The notes beneath the pieces are model-generated. The model did not search any database. It had not been told where the DNA came from and saw only the letters and a list, made by a program, of their open reading frames with translations. Below are positions 43,212-52,030 of a stretch of 57,618 nucleotides of DNA, in pieces. The stretch lies in contig JADGRL010000015.1 in assembly GCA_017880865.1 (NCBI GenBank), positions 1 through 57,618 of the forward strand, in the 5' to 3' direction. The stretch's first letter is position 1. Each line of letters opens with the position of its first letter. The DNA comes from Gallionella sp. Lineage in GTDB: Bacteria > Pseudomonadota > Gammaproteobacteria > Burkholderiales > Gallionellaceae. The position numbers and the translations under genes are program-made.

Positions 43212-45470
43212 ATGAATAAAATCCTTAAATACGGTTTGATTGGAACGGGCGCGGTGGTCGGTATTGCCGTGGCGGGCATCGCCTATGTGGCGGTGACCTT
43301 CAACCCTAACGACTACAAAGGGAAAATTATTCAGGCGGTGAAGGACAGCAAGCAGCGCAATCTGCGTCTTGACGGCGACATCAAGTTATCGTTCTTCCCC
43401 AGCATAGGCGCGAATCTGAGCCGGGTGTCGCTGTCCGAGTTTAAGAGCGAAAAAGAATTCGCCGCGATCGACTCGGCGCGCGTCTCACTTGCACTCTGGC
43501 CATTACTAAGCAAACAGGTGGTGGTGGATGAAGTGGCGGTTAGCGGTTTGAAAGCCACGCTGGTCAAACACAAGGATGGCACGACCAATATAGACGATCT
43601 GTTAGGTAGTCAGACTGAAAAGCCAGCCAAACCAGTTCAGACCGGATCGCCGGGTCAGACGGTCAAGTTTGACATTGCTTCCATTACGATTGAAAAAACC
43701 AATCTCGGCTACCTTGATGAAGGCAGCGGCGCGCATTATGCGATCAAGGATTTGAATTTGAAGAGCGGGCGCATCGCGAACGGCGTGCCGAGCAAGATAG
43801 CCCTGTCGCTGCGTGTGCAGGCCAACCAGCCCCGGCTTGATATCAATACCCAACTCAAAACCACGCTGACCTTCGATCTGGACAAGCAGCGCTACCAGCT
43901 GCAAGGCCTGGATCTGCAGGCCGATGGCGCAGTTCTCGATATCAGTGATCTCAAGCTGAAAGTGGGCGGGGATGCGAGCGCAAATCTGGGTACGCAAGAA
44001 TTCACGGCTGAGAAATTTACGCTGAATGCGAGCGGCGTGAAGGTGAAAGATCACTTCGACGTCGCGCTCGACGCACCGGCACTGAGCCTTGCCAGCGACA
44101 AGTACAGCAGCGACAAGATCACGCTGAATGCCAAGCTGGACGGTGCGCCAGGCAACATCGCCGCAACCCTTGTGCTGCCGAACATACAGGGTAATGCACA
44201 GTCGTTCAAAATCGGCGCGCTGACTCTGGATCTGGATGTGAAGCAAGCCGAGCAGACCTTCAACGTGAAACTCAGCACACCGGTATCCGGCAATATCAAG
44301 GCGCAGCAAATCAACCTGAGCGATCTGACTTTGGCGGTACATGCCACCGGCGACAAGTTGCCGGGCAAGAGCATCAGCAGTGAACTGAAAGGCAATATTC
44401 AGGCCGACATGGCTAAGCAGAATATACAAGTGAATCTGGCCGGCGGCCTGCTGCAAAGCCAGATCAAGGCACGCGCGGCGGTAAATAATTTCGCCGTACC
44501 TGAAATTCGCTACGACCTAGAGATCGATCAGTTCGACGCAGACCTCTACTTGCCGAAGAAGACCGCCGATGCCAAGAGCAAAGACAAGAGCAAGACTGCC
44601 GAACCGGAGCAACCGTTTGATCTGTCCGCATTGAAGACGCTGAATCTGGAAGGCAGTCTGCGCATCGGTTCGCTCAAGGCGGCCAACATCAAGGTCGCGC
44701 AATTGCGCGTGGACGTGAAAGCGCATAACGGACTGGTGAACATCGCGCCGCTGACAGCTAAGCTGTATCAGGGCAGCATCGACGGCCGTGCGTCACTGAA
44801 TGCCGGGACCTCCGGTTTTACGATCAACACGAAACTGGACGGCGTCAACATCGCACCAATGATGAAAGATGCAGCCGATCTGGAATTGGCCGAGGGGCGC
44901 GGCAACATCACACTCGATTTAACCACGCAGGGCAACACCGTTGGTGCGCTGAAGAAAGCGCTGAACGGCAGCGCGTCGCTGAATCTGGCTGACGGTGCGA
45001 TCAAGGGCATCAACCTGTCCAAGCTGGTGCAAGGCGTGCAGAGTCTGGGCAAGAGCACCACGGTACAGACAATGGGCGTGGATAAAACCGAGAAGACCGA
45101 ATTCAGCGAGCTCAAAGCCAGCTTCAAGGTGCGCAACGGCGTCGCACATAACGACGATCTCGCGGTGAAATGCACCGTGCTGCGCGTGACGGGCAACGGC
45201 GATATCGACATCGGACACGACAGCCTGAATTACAACGCCAAGGCGACTTTTGCAAAGACGGCTCAGGGCAAGACCGTAACGTTGCCGGTGAATGTGAGCG
45301 GCGCATTCGACGATCTTAAATTCAAGGTGGACTATGCTGCGCTGCTTGCCGACGTGGCCCGGCAACAACTCGACGAGAAAAAAGAAGAGCTGAAAGCCAA
45401 GGTTAAAGAGGACACCAAGGCGAAAGCGCAAGAAGAATTGAAGAAGGGCTTGAAGGGTTTATTCAATTAA
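43212..45470 (+). CDS. AsmA-family outer-membrane biogenesis protein
   Basis: 752 residues. One N-terminal helix (about 8-30) is followed by the AsmA N-domain (FNPNDYKGKIIQAV, then RNLRLDGDIKLSFFPSIGA) and a long beta-rich body of repeating strands. The C-terminal AsmA_2-type region is around 560-720. A Lys/Glu-rich helix closes the protein. Such proteins bridge the periplasm and are thought to move phospholipids to the outer membrane. Alone between hemN and mutY. Confidence 0.85.
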   Translation: MNKILKYGLIGTGAVVGIAVAGIAYVAVTFNPNDYKGKIIQAVKDSKQRNLRLDGDIKLSFFPSIGANLSRVSLSEFKSEKEFAAIDSARVSLALWPLLSKQVVVDEVAVSGLKATLVKHKDGTTNIDDLLGSQTEKPAKPVQTGSPGQTVKFDIASITIEKTNLGYLDEGSGAHYAIKDLNLKSGRIANGVPSKIALSLRVQANQPRLDINTQLKTTLTFDLDKQRYQLQGLDLQADGAVLDISDLKLKVGGDASANLGTQEFTAEKFTLNASGVKVKDHFDVALDAPALSLASDKYSSDKITLNAKLDGAPGNIAATLVLPNIQGNAQSFKIGALTLDLDVKQAEQTFNVKLSTPVSGNIKAQQINLSDLTLAVHATGDKLPGKSISSELKGNIQADMAKQNIQVNLAGGLLQSQIKARAAVNNFAVPEIRYDLEIDQFDADLYLPKKTADAKSKDKSKTAEPEQPFDLSALKTLNLEGSLRIGSLKAANIKVAQLRVDVKAHNGLVNIAPLTAKLYQGSIDGRASLNAGTSGFTINTKLDGVNIAPMMKDAADLELAEGRGNITLDLTTQGNTVGALKKALNGSASLNLADGAIKGINLSKLVQGVQSLGKSTTVQTMGVDKTEKTEFSELKASFKVRNGVAHNDDLAVKCTVLRVTGNGDIDIGHDSLNYNAKATFAKTAQGKTVTLPVNVSGAFDDLKFKVDYAALLADVARQQLDEKKEELKAKVKEDTKAKAQEELKKGLKGLFN

Positions 45471-45480
45471 CGCTGCAACT

Positions 45481-45506
45481 GTAGGAGCGGGCCATCCCGC
45501 CCCTGC
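45481..45506. repeat. gtaggagc repeat, half element
   Basis: Starts gtaggagcgggccatcccg just after the asmA-family stop and forms a short GC hairpin (gcgggccatcccgc). Only one gtaggagc end is visible. Confidence 0.55.
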
Positions 45507-45527
45507 ATAAACAGCCCTTTCGCAAAC

Positions 45528-46580
45528 ATGTGTTCAATGGATAGCTTCGCCTCACGCCTTATTGTCTGGCAACGCACGCACGGCCGCCACGACCTGCCGT
45601 GGCAATCTGCGAGGGCTTACTCTGTGTGGCTGTCCGAGATCATGCTGCAACAGACGCAGGTCGCCACCGTCATCCCGTATTACCAGTGTTTCATCGCCTC
45701 GTTCCCGACCATCGCGGCACTCGCGGCCGCGACGGAAGAGCAAGTGCTCGCGCACTGGAGCGGCCTCGGCTACTACGCGCGCGGACGTAACCTGCACCGC
45801 GCAGCAAATATCATCGTCGAGAAATATCACGGCGAATTCCCGCGCGAGTTCGAGCAGATCAATGAGCTGCCCGGCATCGGCCGCTCCACCGCCGCCGCGA
45901 TTTGCGCGCTGGCTCACCATGAGCGCCGCGCGATACTGGATGGCAACGTCAAACGCGTGTTGGCGCGCTACTGCGGCATAACAGGATCACCCGGCATCAA
46001 GTCGGTAGAAGCGCAGCTCTGGCAACAGGCCGAAGCCTTGTTGCCTCAACGCGACATTGCCACTTACATCCAGGCACAGATGGACATGGGCGCGACGCTG
46101 TGTACACGCAGCAAGCCGAAGTGCGGCGGGTGTCCGGTGCAAAGTGATTGCGTGGCTTTTCAAACTGGACGCGTGAGCGAGTTGCCGACGCCGCGTCCGC
46201 GCAAAGCCGTGCCGGAGAGAAACGCGACGTTTTTATTGCTGATGCATGGCAACGATATCCTGCTGGAGAAACGTCCCGGCAGCGGCATATGGGGCGGGCT
46301 GTGGTGCCCGCCGCAATTTGACGATGAGGCTGCGGCAAGGGATTGGTTCGTGCGAAATGGAATGGATGCGAGTCATGGAGAAAGGCTGGAGACATTCACC
46401 CACACCTTTACTCATTTCAAGTTGCACATCACGCCGCTGAAGATTCAACTCGCGCGTAAACCTTTGCGTGCCGCACAACCGGGCAGTGTGTGGCTGGAGG
46501 TGGGGGAGGCGTTACGGGCGGCGATACCGACGCCGGTGAGGATGATGTTGAATAAGGCCGTTCGTGGAGAGCACCTATGA
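45528..46580 (+). CDS. mutY: A/G-specific adenine DNA glycosylase MutY
   Basis: 350 residues. Removes adenine mispaired with 8-oxoguanine. Catalytic Glu in SEIMLQQTQVATV, helix-hairpin-helix ELPGIGRSTAAAI, catalytic Asp in ILDGNV, the [4Fe-4S] motif CTRSKPKCGGCPVQSDC, and a C-terminal NUDIX-like domain (about 225-345). A second ATG three codons in could also serve. Confidence 0.95.
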   Translation: MCSMDSFASRLIVWQRTHGRHDLPWQSARAYSVWLSEIMLQQTQVATVIPYYQCFIASFPTIAALAAATEEQVLAHWSGLGYYARGRNLHRAANIIVEKYHGEFPREFEQINELPGIGRSTAAAICALAHHERRAILDGNVKRVLARYCGITGSPGIKSVEAQLWQQAEALLPQRDIATYIQAQMDMGATLCTRSKPKCGGCPVQSDCVAFQTGRVSELPTPRPRKAVPERNATFLLLMHGNDILLEKRPGSGIWGGLWCPPQFDDEAAARDWFVRNGMDASHGERLETFTHTFTHFKLHITPLKIQLARKPLRAAQPGSVWLEVGEALRAAIPTPVRMMLNKAVRGEHL

Positions 46581-46601
46581 CCGTTCGTCCTGATAACCAG
46601 C

Positions 46602-46632
46602 GACTTGGCTGTCGTATTTTGACAGCTTAGTC
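46602..46632 (+). terminator. Hairpin after mutY
   Basis: Arms gacttggctgtc and gacagcttagtc pair over most of 12 bases with a 7-base loop, 22 bp past the mutY stop. There is no long T-run directly after it, so termination is likely but not certain. Confidence 0.4.
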
Positions 46633-46748
46633 GAATGGCTAGTCGTTTTAACAGTGCCTTGCGCAGCAAGGTGTATCGAAGGATGGGCGAAGCCCGCTAG
46701 TCTGCAAAATTAACACCGCCGGTGGCAGACCGGCAACTGGCCCCTTTC

Positions 46749-46930
46749 TTTTGTGTGGCCAAAAGAAAGGGGCGAAAGAAAAAGCCACCCCGGTTTGCCG
46801 CCCTACGGGTACCCGCGAAAAATGCCGAGTGAGCGGGGCTGCGGAACTCGCGCTACGCGCTCAGACAGTCCTCGCCTAAGACTCCACTCACTCGGTATTT
46901 TTCGCGGCGGCGCACAGGGGGAAATCCAAA
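46749..46930. repeat. Long intergenic repeat, left copy
   Basis: Contains ccggtttgccgcc, an internal inverted pair (gcgaaaaatgccgagtgag about 46817 and its near inverse ending about 46908), and ggcggcgcaca. A divergent copy in opposite orientation lies at 47555-47715. Together they bracket the small lipoprotein gene. Confidence 0.7.
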
Positions 46931-47073
46931 ATCCAAGTTGTTTGATGGGCGACTCGTTGCTAACCATACCTGAGTAATCATATCCAGTAAACCACGATTG
47001 ACATACGTGGGGGGGGGAGGAAAATGTAAAAGTGAACAGCCAATTCATTGAGAATCGACTCTGGGAGAAAAAA

Positions 47074-47490
47074 ATGAAAACAACTAATTTGATTTTTGCA
47101 ATGCTTTTCAGTATCGTTGTTACAGCATGCGGAGGAGGGGGTGGCTCTTCGACTCCACCTCCTCCATGCGCCTCTGTACCGGGAGTTGTTCAGGTCAACA
47201 TGGGAACCGGCGTTTCCACGTCAACTGGGTCTGCAGTTATATCGTTCGATTACAGGACTCAAAATTTTTCCATTCCTAACTCTATTGTTGCTACCAAATA
47301 CATTGCTGATGTCGGAAGCGGATGCCTTGCATCCATTTCAACATGGCCTACAAGCGGGCAATCAGTGGTGGCCATGGTCCTTGGTCACAATTATGTGATT
47401 GAAGCCTCAGATGGTACTCATTATAAATTTTCCGCAGATGCCTATTCTGCATCTCAAGGTTATGCCACTATAAGCTGGGTTAGGATGTAA
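47074..47490 (+). CDS. Small lipoprotein in a repeat-flanked cassette
   Basis: 138 residues. Signal peptide with the lipobox-like VTAC (about residue 18-21), then a Gly/Ser/Pro linker GGGGGSSTPPPP and a beta-rich domain (about 40-138). I recognise no family. GGGAG precedes the ATG. It stands alone between two long inverted repeats, which suggests it moved as a unit. Confidence 0.65.
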   Translation: MKTTNLIFAMLFSIVVTACGGGGGSSTPPPPCASVPGVVQVNMGTGVSTSTGSAVISFDYRTQNFSIPNSIVATKYIADVGSGCLASISTWPTSGQSVVAMVLGHNYVIEASDGTHYKFSADAYSASQGYATISWVRM

Positions 47491-47554
47491 TGATTTTCAT
47501 CGGGCCTTAGGAAATTAAAGTCTGGTAGGGTGGGCACATCATGCCCACGCGGTG

Positions 47555-47715
47555 TTTTAGATTTCCGCTTTTCTTCCCCTGTGCGCCGCCGAGTAGCGGA
47601 GACTAACCTTCAGGTTATGTCGTAGCCAACAACGCAGGGTACCGCGCAGCGGCGGCAAACCGGGGTCGCCTTCTTTTTGGTTACTTTTTCTTGGCGAGGG
47701 AGGCAAGAAAAAGTA
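47555..47715. repeat. Long intergenic repeat, right copy (inverted)
   Basis: Read in reverse it shows, in the same order as the left copy, a purine-rich segment, ccccggtttgccgcc and ggcggcgcacagggg. The two copies are diverged but share blocks of 12-16 bases. Confidence 0.7.
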
Positions 47716-47743
47716 ACTAGCTGTCGTGCTACCCCCGACAACC

Positions 47744-48343
47744 TCACTCGCCCCACTTCTTCATCAACGTCTGCTCCACACCCAAATGATCCAGTATCCG
47801 CGCGACGACGAAATCCACGATGTCCTGCACGCTCTGCGGGTGGTGATAAAAACCCGGATTGGGCGGCATGATCACGGCGCCGGCATGCGACAGCTTGAGC
47901 ATGTTCTCCAGATGGATAGACGAGAACGGCATCTCGCGCGGCACTAGAATCAAGGTGCGTTTTTCTTTGAGCATCACATCGGCGGCACGCGCAATTAAAT
48001 CATCACTCATCCCGCCTGCGATCTTGGCAAGCGTGCCCATCGTGCAGGGGCAGACCACCATCGCGTCGCCAGGGTTGGAGCCGGAGGCCATCGGTGCGTA
48101 CCAGTCTTGGATGCCGAACACTTTCAGCTCACCGCTGAATTTTCCGAAACGTTCTGCAAATAATTGTTCCGCATCTTGCGGGCGATTCGGCAGCGTAAAG
48201 TCCAGTTCCTGTTTGGCGACGATCTGCGCGGCCTGAGAGTAAACCAGATGCACGCGCTGCCCGCTTTGCAATAGGCATTCCAGCAGGCGCATGCCGTAGG
48301 GCAGGCCGGATGCACCGGTGAAAGCGATGGTGATGGTTTTCAT
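47744..48343 (-). CDS. ubiX: Flavin prenyltransferase UbiX
   Basis: 199 residues. Makes prenylated FMN for the UbiD decarboxylase of ubiquinone synthesis. The start TITIAFTGASGLPYGMRLL, with the flavin-binding GASG, and ASGSNPGDAMVVCPCTMG are family landmarks. Length normal. A repeat lies between it and the upstream Gx-transporter gene. Confidence 0.94.
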   Translation of the reverse strand: MKTITIAFTGASGLPYGMRLLECLLQSGQRVHLVYSQAAQIVAKQELDFTLPNRPQDAEQLFAERFGKFSGELKVFGIQDWYAPMASGSNPGDAMVVCPCTMGTLAKIAGGMSDDLIARAADVMLKEKRTLILVPREMPFSSIHLENMLKLSHAGAVIMPPNPGFYHHPQSVQDIVDFVVARILDHLGVEQTLMKKWGE

Positions 48344-48360
48344 TTATATATCCAGTTCAA

Positions 48361-48430
48361 TCGCCCGATGAATCGGGCTCCTACAAGATAGCGCAACGTG
48401 CCGTAGGAGCGCAGCTTGCTGAGCGATGAT
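48361..48430. repeat. gtaggagc repeats, outward pair
   Basis: tcgcccgatgaatcgggctc ends with ctaca at 48385. A second unit begins gtaggagcgcagc at 48403. The gtaggagc ends face each other over an 18-bp gap, unlike the other copies, where they are at the outer ends. Confidence 0.75.
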
Positions 48431-48456
48431 TTCAATCCAGCTAAATCAATTTACCA

Positions 48457-49020
48457 TCAACGCGGTATGTTGTCTGGTAGTTTATCAAGTTGCGGGATGG
48501 AGGGCGTGGATGTTTCTTCCATGAAACGTGCCGCGATCAATCCGTTTACGGTGCCGAACAGCAGTGCTGTGGTGGCGAAGATCGGGATCAGGTAGGCGAT
48601 GCCGGCATGCGGGATCAGCCACAGATACACCACCAGCATCTGTCCGGTGATATGCGCGAACGCGGCGAGGATGCTGTGCGTGACCGGGCCGAACCAGCGC
48701 CGGGGTAAGTGCTGGCTCAGCGCAAGCAGGGCGAGGCTGCATACCGCACCGGACAGGCCGATAAAAAATCCGGGTGTCAGGAAATTGCCGAACAGCAAAC
48801 TGCCCGCGACCACGCGCAACAGCGACACCCACGCCGCCACGCGCCAGCCGTAGCGCGACAGCACGATCAGCGTGACGATGTTGGCCAGCCCGGGTTTGAC
48901 GCCGGGCAGCGGTGATGGGATCGCGTTCTCCAGTATTGTCAGGCCGAGCGCCACCGCCGCCATCCGAGCGATGTGGTGGTCCTCAGTGGTGGTGTTGAGC
49001 TTAATAGTTGAGGCTGTCAT
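48457..49020 (-). CDS. Gx transporter family membrane protein
   Basis: 187 residues, about six helices from residue 22 on. AIPSPLPGVKPGLANIVTLI is characteristic of the Gx transporter / heptaprenyl diphosphate synthase component I family. It overlaps by 20 bp the upstream NusG-II gene. This pair usually accompanies flavin-transfer or Rnf genes, which are not in the window. The substrate is unknown. Confidence 0.85.
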   Translation of the reverse strand: MTASTIKLNTTTEDHHIARMAAVALGLTILENAIPSPLPGVKPGLANIVTLIVLSRYGWRVAAWVSLLRVVAGSLLFGNFLTPGFFIGLSGAVCSLALLALSQHLPRRWFGPVTHSILAAFAHITGQMLVVYLWLIPHAGIAYLIPIFATTALLFGTVNGLIAARFMEETSTPSIPQLDKLPDNIPR

Positions 49021-49381
49021 ATTTTTTTCTGCTGCCCGTCAATTCCACGCTCACCTGATTGGGCAGACACAGTGCGATCTCGCCGGCCTGTTGCAGCCAG
49101 CCCTGGCGCACGCAATATTGTCTTGGGCTGGGGTCGGAGGAGATGCGCGCACGGCGGTTCTGTATCGTGATGATGCTGATGCCAAGCGGGCCGGGCACTT
49201 CAATCTGCTGGTCACGCGACAGTGGCACTTCGCGAAATATTTTTCCGCCGCTGCGGATGAGGGCCTTGTCGGCAAGATCGCCGCTCCATAATTTGAGTGT
49301 CAGCACAACCACGAAAATGCTGCCCAGCAACAGCGTCAGCCAGTCGCCGGGCTTGATGTGCTGCAATGCGGCCGCATACAT
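49001..49381 (-). CDS. NusG domain II-containing protein
   Basis: 126 residues. One N-terminal helix (about 12-30), then a beta-rich NusG-II domain (EVPGPLGISIITIQNRRARI, CVRQGWLQQAGEIALCLPNQ). Coupled to the Gx transporter. Probably periplasmic. No role is established beyond this conserved pairing. Confidence 0.85.
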   Translation of the reverse strand: MYAAALQHIKPGDWLTLLLGSIFVVVLTLKLWSGDLADKALIRSGGKIFREVPLSRDQQIEVPGPLGISIITIQNRRARISSDPSPRQYCVRQGWLQQAGEIALCLPNQVSVELTGSRKKYDSLNY

Positions 49382-49384
49382 GGG

Positions 49385-50248
49385 TTAGTGGCTCAGTTCG
49401 CGATGACGAACCAGAACTTGTTGCTGATGCTCAAAATGACGCGCAAGTTTCTCAGCCAGATAGACCGAACGGTGCTGACCGCCGGTGCAGCCGATCGCAA
49501 CGGTGAAATAGCTGCGATTATCGGCGACGAAGCTGGGCAGCCAGCGTTCGACGAAATTGCGGATGTCGCTGTACATGTCCTGTGCGCTGGGGGTGTTGTC
49601 CAGAAATTCGATCACGGCGGTATCGCGCCCGGTAAGGGGCTGCAACTCAGGATTGTAATGCGGGTTGGGCAGACAGCGCACGTCGAACACCAGGTCAGCA
49701 TCCAGCGGAATACCGTGCTTGAAGCCGAACGATTCGAACAATAATGTCAGGCGCGCGCGATCCACCTGGATGAATTGTTTGATCCAGGCGCGCAGTGCAT
49801 TGGCGTTAAGTTCGGTGGTGTCGATGTGATGACCGATGTTGCTGATCTCGGTAAGCAATTCACGTTCATCGCTGACACATTCGGTCAAAGTGCGGGCAAG
49901 CTTGTCATTGGCCGACAGTGTGGCATCGCTGAGCGGATGCAGGCGGCGGGTCTCCGAAAAGCGTTTGACCAGCGTGTCAGTCTGCGCATCCAGAAATAGG
50001 ACATGCACGTCCACGCCTTGCTGTTTGATCTGCTGCAGCAGAGGCGGCAGGCGTTGCACGCTGTTGGCACTGCGCACGTCGATGCTGACGGCAATATTGC
50101 TGTAACCGGCACGCTGCAAGTGTTCCACCAGCGCGGCCAGCAAATCGGCAGGCAGATTGTCCACACAGTAATAGCCGCTATCCTCGAGCACCTTGAGTGC
50201 GACGCTCTTGCCGGAGCCGGATAAGCCGCTGATCAAAAATAGCTGCAC
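49385..50248 (-). CDS. rapZ: RNase adapter protein RapZ
   Basis: 287 residues. P-loop [16 protein letters not shown] at the start, and the C-terminal sugar-binding region with [13 protein letters not shown]. In enterobacteria it directs small RNA decay that controls GlmS; here it is inferred to be the same family. It follows hprK by 1 bp. Confidence 0.94.
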   Translation of the reverse strand: MQLFLISGLSGSGKSVALKVLEDSGYYCVDNLPADLLAALVEHLQRAGYSNIAVSIDVRSANSVQRLPPLLQQIKQQGVDVHVLFLDAQTDTLVKRFSETRRLHPLSDATLSANDKLARTLTECVSDERELLTEISNIGHHIDTTELNANALRAWIKQFIQVDRARLTLLFESFGFKHGIPLDADLVFDVRCLPNPHYNPELQPLTGRDTAVIEFLDNTPSAQDMYSDIRNFVERWLPSFVADNRSYFTVAIGCTGGQHRSVYLAEKLARHFEHQQQVLVRHRELSH

Positions 50249-50249
50249 C

Positions 50250-51188
50250 TTAATCCTCCAGAAGCAGCTGGTCGTGGCGCGAAATGAATTCCTGCATGCT
50301 GTCGATGCCGCGTTGTTGCAGCACGAAGTTGCGTGCGGCGGCTTCCACCAATACGGCGAGGTTGCGTCCGGCGACCACCGGGATGTTGACCGTGCTGATG
50401 TTCACGCCGAGAATTTCCTGATGTGTGGCGTTGATCGGCAGACGTTCAACTTGCGACAGATCGCCGCCTGGCGGGCGATGCAGATGCACGATGAGCTTCA
50501 GACTTTTTTTGCGCCGCACGGCTGTTTCGCCGAACATGGTGCGAATATTCAATACGCCCAGACCGCGCACTTCGAGAAAATCGCGCAACAACTCCGGGCA
50601 GCGACCCTCCAGCGTTTCCGGTGCGATGCGATGCAATTCGACGATGTCATCGGCAACCAGACCGTTGCCGCGCGAGATCAGCTCCAGCCCGAGTTCGCTT
50701 TTTCCGACTGCGCTCTCGCCAGTGATCATCACGCCGACGCCCAGCACATCGAGAAACACGCCGTGGCGCGTGGTGGATTCGGCCAGTTCCTTGGCAAGAT
50801 AATGGCGGATCAGCCACATCAGATGCACGCTGGCCTGCGGGGAGGCGAACAGCGGAATGTGTGACTGGTTGGCAAAATTGATCAGTTCGGGCGGGATGTC
50901 GGTTGTGCCCGCCACGATCAAACACGTCGTGCCGCTTTGTTCGATTTGGCGAAACGCGCCCTCGCGCTGTTCCGCGCTCAGATCGCGCAGATAATCCAGC
51001 TCGGTCTCACTCAACACCTGCACCCAGTTCGGGTGGATCAGGTTGAGATGGCCGACCAGTCCCTTGTTGGATGTATCGACCTCATCACTGTAGATGATGC
51101 GATCGGTGCCATCCGCTCCGGCAACACGGCTCAGTTGCAGGCGTTCCTGCTTGTCTTCGAATAATTGCCGGACATTAACATGACTCAT
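50250..51188 (-). CDS. hprK: HPr kinase/phosphorylase HprK
   Basis: 312 residues. Phosphorylates HPr on a serine. The kinase P-loop is [15 protein letters not shown] with the downstream [12 protein letters not shown] signature. Overlaps ptsN by 4 bp. As in many betaproteobacteria it sits with ptsN and rapZ near rpoN, in a regulatory PTS without sugar transport. Confidence 0.96.
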   Translation of the reverse strand: MSHVNVRQLFEDKQERLQLSRVAGADGTDRIIYSDEVDTSNKGLVGHLNLIHPNWVQVLSETELDYLRDLSAEQREGAFRQIEQSGTTCLIVAGTTDIPPELINFANQSHIPLFASPQASVHLMWLIRHYLAKELAESTTRHGVFLDVLGVGVMITGESAVGKSELGLELISRGNGLVADDIVELHRIAPETLEGRCPELLRDFLEVRGLGVLNIRTMFGETAVRRKKSLKLIVHLHRPPGGDLSQVERLPINATHQEILGVNISTVNIPVVAGRNLAVLVEAAARNFVLQQRGIDSMQEFISRHDQLLLED

Positions 51189-51646
51189 GTCACGCTGTTC
51201 CAGTCATTAAATAATTGATGGATGCTGGACACGTCTTTGCACGCGAGCAGGCGATTGCGAAATTGCGTGTCGCTGAACATTTGCGCCAGCTCGCCGAGAA
51301 TTTGCAGGTGCAAATCGGTGGCGCGCTCCGGCACCAGCAACACGAAAATCAGGTTCACCGGTAATCCGTCCGGCGCGTCGAATGGGATCGGGTGTGAGGT
51401 CATGACAAATGCGGCAGTCGCATCGCGCAACTTTGCGATACGTCCATGCGGGATCGCCACGCCATGTCCCAGCCCGGTTGAGCCGAGCTTCTCGCGCGCA
51501 AACAGACTGTCGAACACCTGGCTGCGCGCGATCTGCTGGTTGTTTTCAAACAACAAGCCAACGCGCTCGAACACGCGTTTCTTGCTGGTGGATTCGGTGT
51601 CCAACAGGATGTTGTCGGACAACAGGATTTTGCTTATCAGGTTCAT
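51185..51646 (-). CDS. ptsN: Nitrogen-regulatory PTS EIIA protein PtsN
   Basis: 153 residues. The phospho-acceptor His lies in GVAIPHGRI. Standard length and fold of EIIA-Ntr. Member of the rpoN-hpf-ptsN-hprK-rapZ string. Confidence 0.95.
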   Translation of the reverse strand: MNLISKILLSDNILLDTESTSKKRVFERVGLLFENNQQIARSQVFDSLFAREKLGSTGLGHGVAIPHGRIAKLRDATAAFVMTSHPIPFDAPDGLPVNLIFVLLVPERATDLHLQILGELAQMFSDTQFRNRLLACKDVSSIHQLFNDWNSVT

Positions 51647-51689
51647 TATGGGAGCGTATAAAAATGGGCGGCAATGCCGCCCGTTGTGA

Positions 51690-52016
51690 TTACTCTTCTA
51701 CTGCGACGTGTTTGCCCGAATCATCATGACGGCGCGCCGACAGTTTTTCCTTATGCTTGACGACCTGACGATCCAGCTTGTCCACCAGCGCATCGATCGC
51801 AGCGTACAGGTTTTCATCCTCGCATTCGACGAACACATCCTTGCCGCTGATGTGCACGGTGGCTTCGGCTTTTTGTTTCAGTTTTTCAACAGAAAGGATG
51901 ATGTTCACGTCGATCACATTGTCGAAGTGACGTTTGATCTTGTCGAATTTGCCGGTCGCATACTCGCGAATGGCCGGTGTGATTTCCAGGTGGCGTCCTG
52001 TGAGATGAAGATTCAT
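51690..52016 (-). CDS. hpf: Ribosome hibernation promoting factor (short form)
   Basis: 108 residues, starting MNLHLTGRHLEITPAIREY as in the sigma-54 modulation/HPF family. Short type with a basic C-terminus (VVKHKEKLSARRHDD). It lies between rpoN and ptsN, the usual place. Confidence 0.94.
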   Translation of the reverse strand: MNLHLTGRHLEITPAIREYATGKFDKIKRHFDNVIDVNIILSVEKLKQKAEATVHISGKDVFVECEDENLYAAIDALVDKLDRQVVKHKEKLSARRHDDSGKHVAVEE

Positions 52017-52030
52017 GGTGTGCTCCTTTA

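Noticed and set aside
43602-44456. 284-aa minus-strand frame opposite the asmA-family gene
   Set aside because: Shadow of a GC-rich coding region; no start signals.
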